From Larus michahellis (taxonomy: Eukaryota; Chordata; Aves; Charadriiformes; Laridae): a stretch of 64,000 bases of DNA. The stretch's first letter is position 1. Each line of letters begins with the position of its first letter. Shown one piece after another: positions 25,826 through 38,600 of the stretch. A model generated the notes under the pieces. It was given only the letters and a program-made list of their open reading frames with translations. It was not told the origin of the DNA and searched no databases. A program made the position numbers and the translations under genes. Where the stretch lies: NCBI RefSeq assembly GCF_964199755.1, contig NC_133897.1:58228442-58292441 (forward strand), given 5' to 3'.

Positions 25826-26167
25826 TGGCCTGGCCTTCCTTCAGCCTTGCATCCCAGTGTCCCCACTGCGGGCCTGAGCCCTGTTTCCCCACAAGGCCAT
25901 GCCCTTCAGGACCAGCTCTTGCCGTTTCACCTCAGGACTCGCCCTTTTGATGTGTCCCCCCCGCTCCCTCAGGGGCACACCTCAGCGCCCGGAGGCCGAG
26001 TGCCCTGGGTGGCGGCAGGCGCGAAGAAGAAAAGTCCGCACGAAGGGCGCTACCCCGCCCGCCACCAACCCGTCGCTTGGGTACCCACCTCGGCTTTAGC
26101 AGCGTTTAAATCTCGCCACTTTGCGGGAGGGGCCCGCCGCCCCCCGCCTCCTCTCACCCACCGCCCC

Positions 26168-26192
26168 CCACACACACGCACTCACACACACA
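26168..26192. repeat. Short CA-rich microsatellite in CpG island
   Basis: An imperfect run of CA dinucleotides sits between C-rich tracts upstream of the GC boxes. It is a likely length-polymorphic site. Confidence 0.75.
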
Positions 26193-26487
26193 GACCCCAA
26201 CGGCCGCCAGCAGGGGGCGCTGCCCAACCGTCCCTCCCGGCGGCGCGCGGCGCCACGCCCCGCCCCTCCCTCCCCTCCGCCAAGGTGAGGCGTTAAAGGG
26301 CGGGGCCCCGCGCCCGCGCCCCGCCCCTCGGCCCGGCGCGTGTTGCCCGCCGCCCTCCTCCAGCAGCGGCAGCGGCTTCGCCCCGAAGCCCTGAGGGGAG
26401 CCCAGCCCGGCGGAGGGGTCCACCGAGACGGGAAGGAGAGAAGGGGAAGGAAGGCGTCCCCCCTTGCTGAGGGAGAAGCCCCGCGCC

Positions 26488-26669
26488 ATGAGTCCCGAGG
26501 AGAAGCCGCCACCCAGCCGCTCCCGCGGTGACCGGCCGCCACCGCCACCTCAGCCCGCTGCCGGCCGAGGCCGGCGGCGAGGCGGCTTCCTGACGGAGAT
26601 CCGCACGCCCATCCGCACCGAGCCCTTCCAGGAGCGGTACAGCCTCAGCCCCGGCAGGGAGCTTGGCAG
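26488..26669 (+). CDS. STK17A: STK17A coding exon 1
   Basis: This GC-rich exon encodes residues 1-60 and two bases of Arg61: a Pro/Arg-rich start, then [20 protein letters not shown] and the first half of the glycine loop. The donor is GTGAGC at 26670. The proline-rich stretch differs from remembered human sequence, whereas TEPFQ-YSL-PGRELGR is shared. Confidence 0.94.
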
Positions 26670-29600
26670 GTGAGCGAGGGCGAGGTCCCCGGAGTGCTCC
26701 CGCGGAGGTGGCAGGAGGTGTCCCCCGCCGGATCGGGTCGCCCCAAGCGGAGCCCGCCGCTTGGCTGCCGGCGGTGGGGTGGGGGGGGAGCAGGGCGCGG
26801 AGTCGATGCCTTCCCTCCGTTCTACCTCTCCTCCCCGCTGCCCGCCGCTGTTTCCACCTGCTGCCCCTGCCGCCCCGTTTGAGCAGAAGGGGATGAGAGC
26901 GAGGAAGGGGGAGCCGGGGGGGATCGCTGCCCTCCCAGTGCTAGAGCCGCCTTCAGCGGCATCCTTTGCTGGCCTCGCCATCGGCTCCTCGGACGTGCCC
27001 GTGGCGCTGGCCGGGCAGAGTTTGGCTTGGCTGGAAGGGGTGCTGGGAGGGCGGCTGTCAGCGCAGCTGTGCCCCAGCTGCTGGCCACGGCTGGGCGTCC
27101 CTCCTTCTAGCCAGCAAGTCATCCTCAGCCTCCTTCAGCTGGTTGGGAAGATACTGCGCTCTTCCCTGGGAGCCGGTGTGGAGCAGAGTATTGCTCTGGA
27201 TTTCCATTGGAGACAGAAACCTGCCCTCCCCTTTTTTTTTTTCTTTTTTTCTTGAGCCTTGTAAGCTGTGATATGGGGAAAAACAAATCTAGAGGAGACT
27301 AGTTTGTGGCAGCTTATGCTTGAGAATAATCTACTGGTGGAACTTTTCAAAGAGGTAAAAAGCAAACTGGTTAAAATACTTGTTTTTGGAAGTGACTCCA
27401 CATGTAAAGTTGAATCAATGTATAATTTCAACACCTGACAGATAGCAAGCAATGTTTGAGGCAGAAGGTCTCATTAAAAGGTTTTTGTGTCTCGGGAACT
27501 ATATATATGGAATTTCAGCACCACTAAACCAGTGTTTTTGTCTGAAATTGTGACTTATGAAAAGAATGATAGTATTCTTACTTATAATCACGTGTACATC
27601 TAAAGAGTACTCAGATAAAAAAGAATAGATGAAATACTATAGGATATTCAGAAAGATACATTCCTTAATATACGTTCTTTTACAAGTTGTGATAGCTGCA
27701 TAGCTCAGTTTATACAGCAGCAAAAACAACTCCTTTGGAGTGAAAGAGGAGTTTCAAAACAAATATAGCTGCTCTAAGTGCCTCTAACAAATTTTTACGT
27801 TGACTAGGTGTTAGCTTAATGCTCACTTACTAACTCTGTTGTACTAATAGAATAATACCTGTTTAAACATAGTGGCCTAAAGCATTCGCATGGGAAGCAG
27901 GTGGGAGAAACATCCCACAGAGTGAGAAAGCTGCTTTTATCATGATGTGACCACAATGTCTAGGGCCTGGAAACTGAAGCTGACTAAATGCGGGCTACAA
28001 AACAGTCTAAATTCTAAGCAACAGTCAAAAAGGTGTAGCAGCAGTGTAGCACAGGGTGTTCTGGTATCACTGCTGCTCAGGGTTTTTTATTTGAAGATCA
28101 GATGACTTTTCAGAAAATATTTTACAGCTCTGCCATGGAGTGAAAGCTCTTGGAGATGGATGATATTAATTGGCCTAATCAGAAAATAGACTAGATGAAG
28201 CTTCCTCCTGGCACACAAAAGTACAACTGAAATGATTAGCTTTACACTATGAACAAGAACTAAGTACTACAGCAAATCTTAGTCTGCAGTTTAAACAAGT
28301 ATATCTCAGCATGGCTTTTTGTGTGCAGTCATTTTTGACCAGAAATACATTTAAAGGTGACCTTTGCATGGAGGTTGTGATTTTTGTACCTGTAGTTATG
28401 TTAAAATGAGTTAAGTGACTGTGTTTGTCTTGGTTTTGTGCAACAGTTGCACATATTTTGGTTCAGTCTACCTTTTTCTGTCCTCAGCTTGATGAGTGTT
28501 TTCACTGTCTTCTCTCTTAGAATATAGAAATCTATACATTTGAAAGTAATGTATGTTCTTGGGTTTTCTATTCAACAATTTTGAATGGTTACTTTTTTAC
28601 TAAATTTTAATTTTTAAAGAAAAGTAGATACTTCAGCTCAAATACTCCTATTAAAAAAAATTCTTTGCTAACTCATTGTGGCAAAGCATAGGCAGTAAAT
28701 GGAAAGCCAAGTCTCTCTGCCACTTGTCTCTGTCATTTTATTGATAATATATGCTTAGCAGAAATTGTTTCACTTTTATCTGTTCATACAGTGTGTAAGT
28801 CTCCACTTACGGGTAGAGTTTATCTTTACAAAGGACTTGGACAAATTAGCACCCAGGTATGACAGCTTTTTGTCTCGGATGAAAAGCAGTCCTTGTGCAA
28901 ACAACATAGTCTATTTTAATTCTAATTTGGTAGCTGAATTTCTGATGAAAATGTTTATATACTCTGTATTGTCCACCCCACTTTCCAGAATTAGGGAAAC
29001 AATTTAAAAAATAAACTTTAGATACATGTTTTGAGAATAACAGCGTTTGTATAAATTAAGTTTAAAACTGACAGCAGGGAGAGAAATGAAAGCAGATTTA
29101 GCACCATTGCTGAGAGTAAGGCTGTTGCACAAACTCAGCCAGGTTTTTATGCTCTTTGGCCTCTGATCCAGTCAGTCAACAGTCAACATATGTCTGTTGA
29201 ACTCACCGTGGCACTTGGGGCCCCTGTTCCCTTGTCACCTATGTGTTGAGGAGTTGGGAAGAGGAGGGAACATGGTAAAACACTGAGGTGGTGTAGTTCT
29301 AGCAGTGCAGGGCAGGGAAGTGCTGGGGCTGCTGGCCCGACTGTGTGTTAGAGGTGAGAGTCCTGGGGAGGTATTGCTGAAAGTCGTAGATGAGCCTGGG
29401 AGGAACCTGGTCACAGTGTCACTGGAGGGACTTGGGTGCAAAGCCATAGGAAATCAGCCTTCGTTAGTTCTGCTCATGGGGAAAGAACTGCTTTGAGAAT
29501 GCAAATCTTATGTCTTCAAAAGGCTACTGCCTCATTCAGTAGCTGAGCAGACATTGGCAAGCCTATTGAAATACAGCTGCTAGGAAAAACAGGTTAATTT

Positions 29601-32600
29601 AGGAAAAATACCAAGAACTTGGTTATAATGGCTACTCTGGAAAGGAAATTATTTTAAGTTGCTTATGATGACATGGAAATGGCAGATTCTTTAAATTAAA
29701 TGTGTTAATTAACGAAATTTTGGGCTAGTCTTCACAGCCTTATTAATTTTACTGTCCCAAAATCAGAATGTTATGACACAAATCTTCATTTGCATGTTTA
29801 AAATCAAACTTACTTCAGATAGATGTTCTAAGGGTGCTACTTCTCATCAGCTCACTCAGACTTAAGTGTTTTCAGACGATGCTAGCTTGCATTAGGTTAG
29901 TTTGAAGTAGTGTAACCTTTGCAGAGGACAAGATACCAATTGCTTAACTCTTCTTCCCCTTATCATCTGCGCTTAAGCCATAATTGTACTGTAAAATGGG
30001 GAACAATACATTTTGTATTACTTAGAGCTTCTTTAAGGAGTCTAGCATAATTGTATTTAGTTGCTTTACTCTTTTACCTCAACAAAAGCCTCCTAACTAA
30101 TAGCACACAAAATATTTTTAGACTATTAGTTAATTCTTCAGCTCATTGATGGAATATTGCACTCTTTTTATGTAAAACAAGCTATGCATATATTGGAAGT
30201 TATCCTTTGTGTACAGAAAATAATACTTCTAAGTCCAGAGCTGCGTTAGAGGAAGGCATAAATGACTAGCCTGGCTTTCTTCTCACTGGAAGGTGTAACG
30301 GTCACCTTAAATGGTTGCTCTAAAATAAGCAGTCTTCTGCTAGCAAAATTTATACAGCGTGTACAAGTAAATGTATGTCTAGTGCAATTCAGTTGATTCT
30401 TCCCATTCCTGTTTTTTTGTTTAAGCAGACAAGGTCATTTTCCACACAGAGCTAAAAATAACAAGTATTTTAATCATTTAAGGAGACTGAACAGAATAAT
30501 AAGGAAATATTTTTTGTTTCTCACTAGCAACCTGACTGTAGTTTCATGTGTGGATAACCCGTGTCTTGATTTATATCTTTTTTCCACAAACTCTGGCATC
30601 AACTTGCTTATTTCTCAGGTAGCTTTCAGTAACAGGCATCTTGGTGGTATGTGATACAGTTCTATGCATCAGTAAGAATGTATACACTATCACGCTTCTG
30701 TCCTCAACTGCTCTTGGCAGTAGCACAGCTAGGGTGAAACAGTTGTGGAACTAAGTGAAAGTGGAAAAGAGGTGAAAATGAAGAATTGCAAGTAGTTGGT
30801 TCCACCATTTGAGAATAAATGTATGTGAGTAAATTATTCATCAGAAAAGGAATCCCCACACCTTGCTGTTTGGAAATCAAAAATTGTAGGGGAAAAACTC
30901 CCACACTTCAGGAAAAAATTTTGATATTAGTTATGTAATAAATTGCATATAGTTTTGTGGATCTCAGAAGAGTTTTCTGAACTTCATGAAAAGTAAATAT
31001 CTTCAGAGGAATTGCTGTTATTCCTGCATTTGTTATAGTGACAGTGTTTTTTAGGTCACTTTAAAAATAGTCATTAAAATAAGGTTAGTCCTCTGTTCTT
31101 TTGAGACAACCAAAGTTAACTGGTGCGACATAAATGTTCCTGCTTATCTGATTTGACATTTAGTTTGTGATTTGAGGCTTTTCCTTCAAGCCATAATGTA
31201 TGCCAGATGAAACAATGCTAATTCTGTTGGCAATCTGAAAGATGACATTGAGCTTCTTTGTAATCAGATATGATTTATCTTAAATCATAATTCTTGAATG
31301 AGACTCTTGTGAAGACTGGAAAATACTTCTAGTTTCCTATTCATGTCTCCCTTCAAAGCATTTTTGTTTGTGTTTTGGATGACTGGCAGTCAGTTTTTAA
31401 CTTTAGAAATACGCATTAAGTATTTCCTCTCAAAATTCTTCTTCCTTCAATGCGGTGTTCTCACTGCTAGCTCATCTCAATACACCTAAGTTAGCAATGC
31501 TCTGTTATAATACTATCTTCACACTTTAATAGATTTGTTTTTTATAAGGAGTTTTGAAAAGCAAGACTTTAAGAAAAGCAAAAATGAAGCGTATGCAACG
31601 TGTACTTCATGGGAAAGCTTGTTTATATCTCTCTTATCTACTGTTCTGTCTCTATCAAAAGAGAAGTCTTTACCAATTTATCTTTTGGCTTAACCATACA
31701 ATGGATGGTATCTTTGGATCCTAGCTCTGAAATTTGTCTTATACATGAATCTAGATTGCTGCACTGTAATTACTTTTATTAGTTATAAACATCAGTTTTG
31801 TCAAGTTTGATCTTTTTGGGGATTGTATTTAGAAAAGATGGGTTCTACAGGCAGTAGTTATAATAGGTCTAATTATAAGTATAACCATAAAGAATCTGGG
31901 CAGGATTCTTCATCTTAAACAACTAAGAATTAGTATTTGTCAGCTGGCTAAACTCCCGTGTAACCTGTCCTTTTAATTACGTCACCTATCAGGCTTCTGG
32001 CCAGCTCAGCTAAACAGGACATGTGTGGCCACACACAGTGGTGGTTCTTGCTGCCCTGTGAATACTGTTTTATTTCCATAGTGACTAATGTGCGATGAAT
32101 CGGCAGCATTGGTACTCATTAGGCTAATTAACTTGCTTCCAGATAGATTTTGTATGTAATGCAAAACAACAATGTGCTTCTTGAAAGCTATATTATAGAG
32201 ATTTCAAACTTTTCTAAACTACTTTCTCTAGGTCCTTCACAAGCACTAGAATTAAAAGCTTTTGACTCTGCACTAAGGCGACATTCAACTGGAAGGAAAC
32301 TGTGCATTCAGGGACTAATTAAGAAAAATAGAGAAGGCTGAACCCAGGGGTCTAGGTTTTTGGTGTAAAGGTTTAGTATCTACCAGGTATTAAAATAACT
32401 TGCTGTTAAAGGGTTTGTCTGTTAGTCTCTCAAATAATTTTTATCTGTTGGGGTTTTTTTCTTACCAGTATAGTCCCTAGGGTTTTTTTCCTGTTGCCTT
32501 TCTTTTTGGTGCTAAAAACTTAACGCATGGATTTTAACACTTTTCATAAATGCACAACTTTATGTTGTACATGAATCATACAGATGCATGTCTTTGTTTA

Positions 32601-35600
32601 CAATAACTTAAAATCCTTTTAATTGGCTATTTAAGGAAGGTTGCTCTATCGTGGTTAGGATTGCAATACTGGAGGGATGTTTATACTTGTAGCTGAAACA
32701 CTAATGTCACAAGCTTCCTAGAAATCTACCTAAAAGGAACACTGTCCTTGCAATATATTTGGAATCAGGAGCACTGTTAGCACAGTCATATTGTTTCTCG
32801 ATGGGCTGGCTCTACTACACATTTTCATTATTTCTTCCAACATTTTTTTGATAGATGTGTACCATGGACCTAGCAGGTTGTTGGACTTTAGGTGTCTGTT
32901 CCTCCTGTGGTGTTCTGTGGTAACTCTATATTAAGCAACACATTTTGTAGTGATCTTTTGACCACACCTTCCTAGTGCTGCAAAATCTTATGATAGTGTT
33001 TTCATCTATTTGCAAAGCTATAATATTATCTTAAAGTATATATTATTAAGAACTTTCTCAAAAAAACCCTGGATTCAAGACATTGAAAGCATATTCTCAC
33101 CATTTGTCTGCTTTCACAGACATCTGGGCTGTGCACTGATATAGTCTTAATACCTGTTGTGCTGTAGATAATGTGTGCTTATGCAAAATATTATTCCTAG
33201 AGGAATAACTGTGGCTGAATCAGCGGTTACAAGGCAGATTATTTTAGTGAGATTGCCTAGCAAATACCTGCTTTGTGGGATCTTATTTGACTTAATTCAT
33301 TTAGACTGGGTAATTTTGAAACAAATGCCTATTATAAGTTAGCTGACCACAACTTCTTTAGCAGTTACATTTCATGGATAGCAGTCTGCTAATAGGTTAG
33401 GAGCTGTGAGAGTGAAAACTTTGACATGAGCTGAATTAGGTAAATCTGCGAACTGCAGCTTGGAGATAGGAGAGGCAAAGCCCATGTAATTGTATTCCAA
33501 ACCAGATGAGGACCCCTATTTTAGTTTCGGCAACCCTACAATCAGTTAAAGAATCAGAATAAAGACCTCCAAGCTATTCCTGCAGCTTTCTAAGAAAATT
33601 TTTACATATAAATAAAAAAAGATCATTTTGATGGACATTATACTTGTATGGTAAGAACTAAAATAAGATTGCTGTACTTATGAGAATTCACCATTGCATT
33701 AGATGACAGATAATTAATAGACCTTTTCAGTCTAAAAATCCATGCTGTGTGAATGGAACAGAGTGGAGCAGGTGTCGTGGGACTCTTGCAAGAAGTTTAG
33801 AGCAGATGCTTCAGTCCAGAATGCTGTGAAGGAAGTCTTCTGACGTAAGTGCTGCAGTGTGGTTTTAGCTAGCCTGCTGGCTTGGTGTAACTCATCGGTT
33901 GTGTGTTTTGTCAGAAATGACGCTCATTAATGTGGGTTAAGTACTCTGCTCAGTTCTGCTCAGTGTGTGTTTGTATTCACATTATCACTGTCGCAAAAAT
34001 TTTGTTAGAAAGCTTTATGTTGGTCAAGCTGCTTGACCACTTCTCACTTATACAGTGAGACCAAGAGTAAGGGATTTTGAGAACTGGTAAACGATCAAAA
34101 AACTCTGTCTGTTATCATTTGAGACATGCTGAAAATACTAAGTGCCATTCTTGACAATGTAGAGCAGAGTCTGGTTATTACATGGCAAATGGAGCAGGAT
34201 TTTGAGCAGTTATTCAATAAGAGCGCTGGTTGCTGTTGCCTTGAATACGGTGGGATACTTTAGAAAACAATAGATGGGCAAGTACTGAGGTTATTGTAAC
34301 ATAGTCACAGAAAGCATAAATAGCCTGTTTGTACACTTTGGTTTCTGCCAGCTTTTTTAATGAAAGGTTTGAAGATACCTTAATCTTGCAAACTAGCACA
34401 GCTTGTTTATTCTGTATTTTTGAAATCCATGTTCCTTGAATCAATGGGTTTAAGTCTTTATTTTTAATAGAGGTTAAATTACATTCTGGCTTGTGATGTT
34501 CCTAACTTAAGTGTAGGGATTATCACTCAGCAAGGCGTCTTTCTAAATTTGCAACATATTTTAAATGTGTTCATTAATAGTGATTTAGTTCAACTTTCCT
34601 GTAATCTTAATTTATAATGGACATACTGATGTTGTTACTAAGGGACTTAATTTTCATTTAAAATTCTTCTTTCATTTCAGAGGAAAATTTGCAGTGGTGA
34701 AGAAGTGTATCCAGAAAGACACTGAAAGAGAGTTTGCAGCAAAATTCATGAGAAAAAGAAGAAAGGGCCAAGACTGTCGGATGGAAATAATCCATGAAAT
34801 CGCAGTCCTTGAGCTGGCACAGTGCAATCTTTGGGTCATTAACTTGCATGAAGTTTATGAAACTGCAACAGAGATGATTTTAGTCCTGGAATAGTAAGTA
34901 CTAGTAATAATTCCCGAATAACCTTCTGCAGTGTTTACTTAAAACAAATAATGTAAAAGTGCTGTGTGTCAATATGTACAATGTGAAAAGATTTTATTGC
35001 TTGCCTGTTACACTCGCTTGAGTTCAAAAAGAATTCCTAAGAAAATCAGTATTACAATAAGTTATGTGCAGTCTTGTTAAGTACTGCAGATTATCATAAA
35101 TTTTTCCAATTATGTAGTATCTTTCAAAGCTGAACTGTAATTTACGTAGTCTTTAGTGAAATACGAACTCTCCATGCTCCCTACTTGTAAAAGAGGAAGA
35201 GGAAAGAAGCAATGGGTATCTATTAAAAAACTTATTTCATTGAAGTTTATTTCATTGATGGGGTAAAATCTGGGGTTTTTTACCAGTTACGAAAAAGGTA
35301 TTGAAAGCAACATCATTGTTAGAAACTATAAAAACCCCTACGATCTACAATGAAAAGCTCTCTAAATCATTATCTTTTGGGGTAAGAAAAAAAGTAGGAG
35401 GATTCAGACCTAGAATAGTTTCTTTCAAATGATGTTTAACTTGTGACTACCTTTGTCCTGCCTTGAGTTTGTCCAGATGGGAGTTTCTGCAGCTGTTGTG
35501 ACTGTTCATCTAAAGCACCAGTGGCTTAAATATTTGATGTCTAGGTTCCAAGAGACAGACAAATGCTTGTTGCTATTGAACTCTGTTAAGATCCTGCTCA

Positions 35601-38600
35601 AGCTCTATGGATTTTAAATAATTAGGAGAGGAACAGTGAGGCTTGATAGTTCAGAAGTGACTTAATCTGCTAAGATAAATCTAGTTTGTACAGTTCTTTT
35701 TTTCCTCTTTGATAAGAAAAAATGAATGGTAAGAAATCTTGTGTCCTGATCTGATCTTGTTTAGAAGTCAAAAGAAACTGTATCTTTAAAGTTCAGTGGA
35801 ATGGAATGAGACACTGTCTGTTAAGGCAAACTTCCTTCTAGAACACATTTTTTCAACTGCATTGTGCCCTTACAGAATTAATGATTTATGAAGTATTCAA
35901 GTACCTGTTATAATGCAAAGGTGTGACAGGGCTTCTAGAGCTTTAACTGCTGTTACTGAAGCCTCATAAATACAGGCTTTAAACACTATAAACGCTAGCA
36001 GCACAAATGTAGCTAGAATACACTTTAAATTTCTGGATCCTGTAGGGATATAACACAAGTGGTGGAATCCAAAGCTTGATATGAGCAATGGGCTTTGTGA
36101 TATTATAAAGTAAGATTGCTAGTTTTGTTTTAGAACTCAATTCTCATACAATTGCAAAACATTTTTAATCCAAAATATTAACTAGGTTGTTCAGTAATTA
36201 GCAACATTATTGTTTTTATATGCATCATACCTTCTTTCAGATAAATAGCTGTGTATTAGAGTTGTAAATTATAATAACAGTCTTTCCCTGACTTCAGCAA
36301 ATATGTCTGGATGCTTCTTTAATGTCAGCATGTTCCAGAGACATGTTGCAACAAAACAGGTATGAATGTTAGTAAATTTCTGACATTCTGTATGCAGAGA
36401 ATTAAAGAACATATCTTGACTGCAAGCTTCTCTAGGGCATTTCAGTCTCTATTAAGCTTGATGGTCTGTGCAGCAGATCTTTATCTTGGGAAGGAGAAAA
36501 AAAATACTTAATTGTTGGCCACTAACTTTATCTGCTAAGGTTTTAAAGTTTCTTGTCTTGATGTTGAATCTGTCAGGAGGACTGGGGCAGGGGGGACAGA
36601 CACACACAACAACTAGAGCTTTGCCTTCATGAAGAGAATACTAATGCTACATGGAGGATTGTCTTTCAAGCAGTATCAATTTTTGACAGAAAACAAACTT
36701 AAAATTGGTCCCTAACTGTTAATATTAAGTTCTGAGCAATGTGAAGCAATGAGGCATTAGTGTTGGCTTCAGCTGTAGGATAGCAAATTGGTGTCTGCCT
36801 GCATCCACCCTGGTGACAGTCTCTAGCTTCTGTTTGTTGGCACAAGACCTCAAACAGGATTTGAGTAGGAGTTGAAGGGGTAAGTAAGTCTGATGGGGTA
36901 GTATGTAAAGCCTGGAATTAATCTGTGAGTCAGTTGTGTTTCTGTATACCAGTGAAAATGGAATGAATGAAAAAGAAAACTGGACTTTGACTGAAAAAAG
37001 TAGAGATGCAGTTTGGAAAAACTGACATATCAGATACCAAATTTGCTTTTTTCCCTTTATAACTTTTGGGCTCAATAGTTGTATGTAGCCTACCTGGCAT
37101 TTTTCCAATTTCTTTTGAAAGAGCAAGCAATGGAGCTTCTGATGCTTAAGAACTGGTGTTTTTATAAGTGTTCATCACCATATGTTTACACATCTATGGA
37201 ATGGATAGATGATATTAGTGGGTCATTTGTGGGTTGGATATTAAAGAAACCTGTATGTGAACTTCAAAATCTAAGCTGTTTAGTATTTTTCTGTGAAAAG
37301 TTTCTGAACTGAGTAATTACCTTGCAGGGTCTTGTGTAGATTAACTTCTGTTATGCTTGCTTTAAAAGAAGAAAAAAGTTTTCATCATGAAGTCATGGTC
37401 AGGGTTTACTTGATATGCTGGATGAAGTGCTTTTTTTTCACCTATAGTTATTTGGACCCGAATAAATGTTACTACTTGTATTGTCTTGGACACTACTTAC
37501 TGGAGGTGTGACTGCTTAAAGTAAGAGTCTGCTGGTAGGAAATGATTCATTTGTCATGGGATTCAACAGATAGAACTTGAAGCAAAACCACTGTAATCAG
37601 AAATAACTGTGCCGCTCCAATGTTTGCATCTTGGCTATTAGAGCAATTAACAATGTTGTTCTAGATGTCAGTCTCAAATCAAGAACTGGAGCTCTTTAAA
37701 AAGTTTTAGGGGAAAACTTCCCAAATGGTGTTACTTTCCTTTTGTTTCCATTTCATTCAGTGCTTGGGCTGCCTGATTGGAAAGGTTAAGGGAAAAAAAA
37801 AAAAGATGCATTTGTCTGAGAACCAAGAACTTAAAAGAACAGTATCTACAACTTAATGCATTTGGATGATTCTTTTCCCACATGTCCTCTCATCAGATAC
37901 GGATTTATAGTTTTCTTTTTGGGGATATCGGTATGTTATGGTAGCCTTACACTGGAAAAATTCTCAGTAAATTTGCTGGCTTACAATCTAATGGTATGCC
38001 TAGCCAAGGAAAGGGGGTATGACTAGCAGCAGTAGTGAACATGAACTTTTGCTGATGGTGTTACAACCACCTTGGTGGTTGTGTACAGAAAGCAGATGAG
38101 CTTCCATTTGTCTTCCAAAGATAACCCTTTCAAGAAAGGCTTTTGACAGAGCATAAGATTCAGGAAGTAAATTTTCTGCCCTTGCAGACTGTATATGTTC
38201 TCACTCAGCATTTTAAATTAAGTGTTTTCTAGGAACTTGTTATCTACATATCTGTACTCTGAGGGTTTGTACTTCTGAGTCTTTCAGAAGACTATTTTAA
38301 TGTCTGATCCATTAAAGCTGGGGGAATGTTTAATTTTTTCAGATGCACTGAAATAGATTTGTTCATTCTTCTAATGACTGTGGTAGTGTACTTGAAAGAA
38401 GTAGGATGCTGAATTCTGTATGGCGCATTGTTAAGGTATGTTTGAAGGAAGATAAGCAGTCTCCATTGACTTTAAAGTCAACATAATTGTAACCAAGATT
38501 AATGCTTCAGACTTCTAACTGACTTATAGCTCATTTATGCTGATAAGCAGTAATAAAATGTTAGCATGCTTTTCATTGATGAAGAGCAGCTGAATTTCAC

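Larger units (their letters stand above)
25950..27090 (+). promoter_or_regulatory. STK17A: CpG island with STK17A promoter
   Basis: GC content and CpG density rise sharply from about 25,950 and fall near 27,090. The island spans the presumed promoter, exon 1 and the start of intron 1. GC boxes are seen at 26258-26266 (CCCCGCCCC), 26298-26307 (GGGCGGGGCC) and 26319-26327 (CCCCGCCCC). No TATA box is visible at a sensible distance, so dispersed initiation around 26,300-26,400 is likely. A short CA-rich repeat lies at 26168-26192. The exact start site cannot be read from sequence. Confidence 0.8.

Noticed and set aside
26096-26548. 150-codon minus-strand open frame across the CpG island
   Set aside because: Its Arg/Gly/Ala/Pro-rich composition is what GC-rich DNA gives in any frame. 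It overlaps the STK17A promoter and exon 1 and has no recognisable domain.
26550-27122. 190-codon minus-strand open frame over STK17A exon 1 and intron 1
   Set aside because: This is a GC-rich shadow antisense to exon 1, with no conserved motif and low-complexity composition.
36725-37126. 133-codon minus-strand frame in STK17A intron 2
   Set aside because: No domain, no poly(A) or promoter evidence; consistent with chance in a 7 kb intron.
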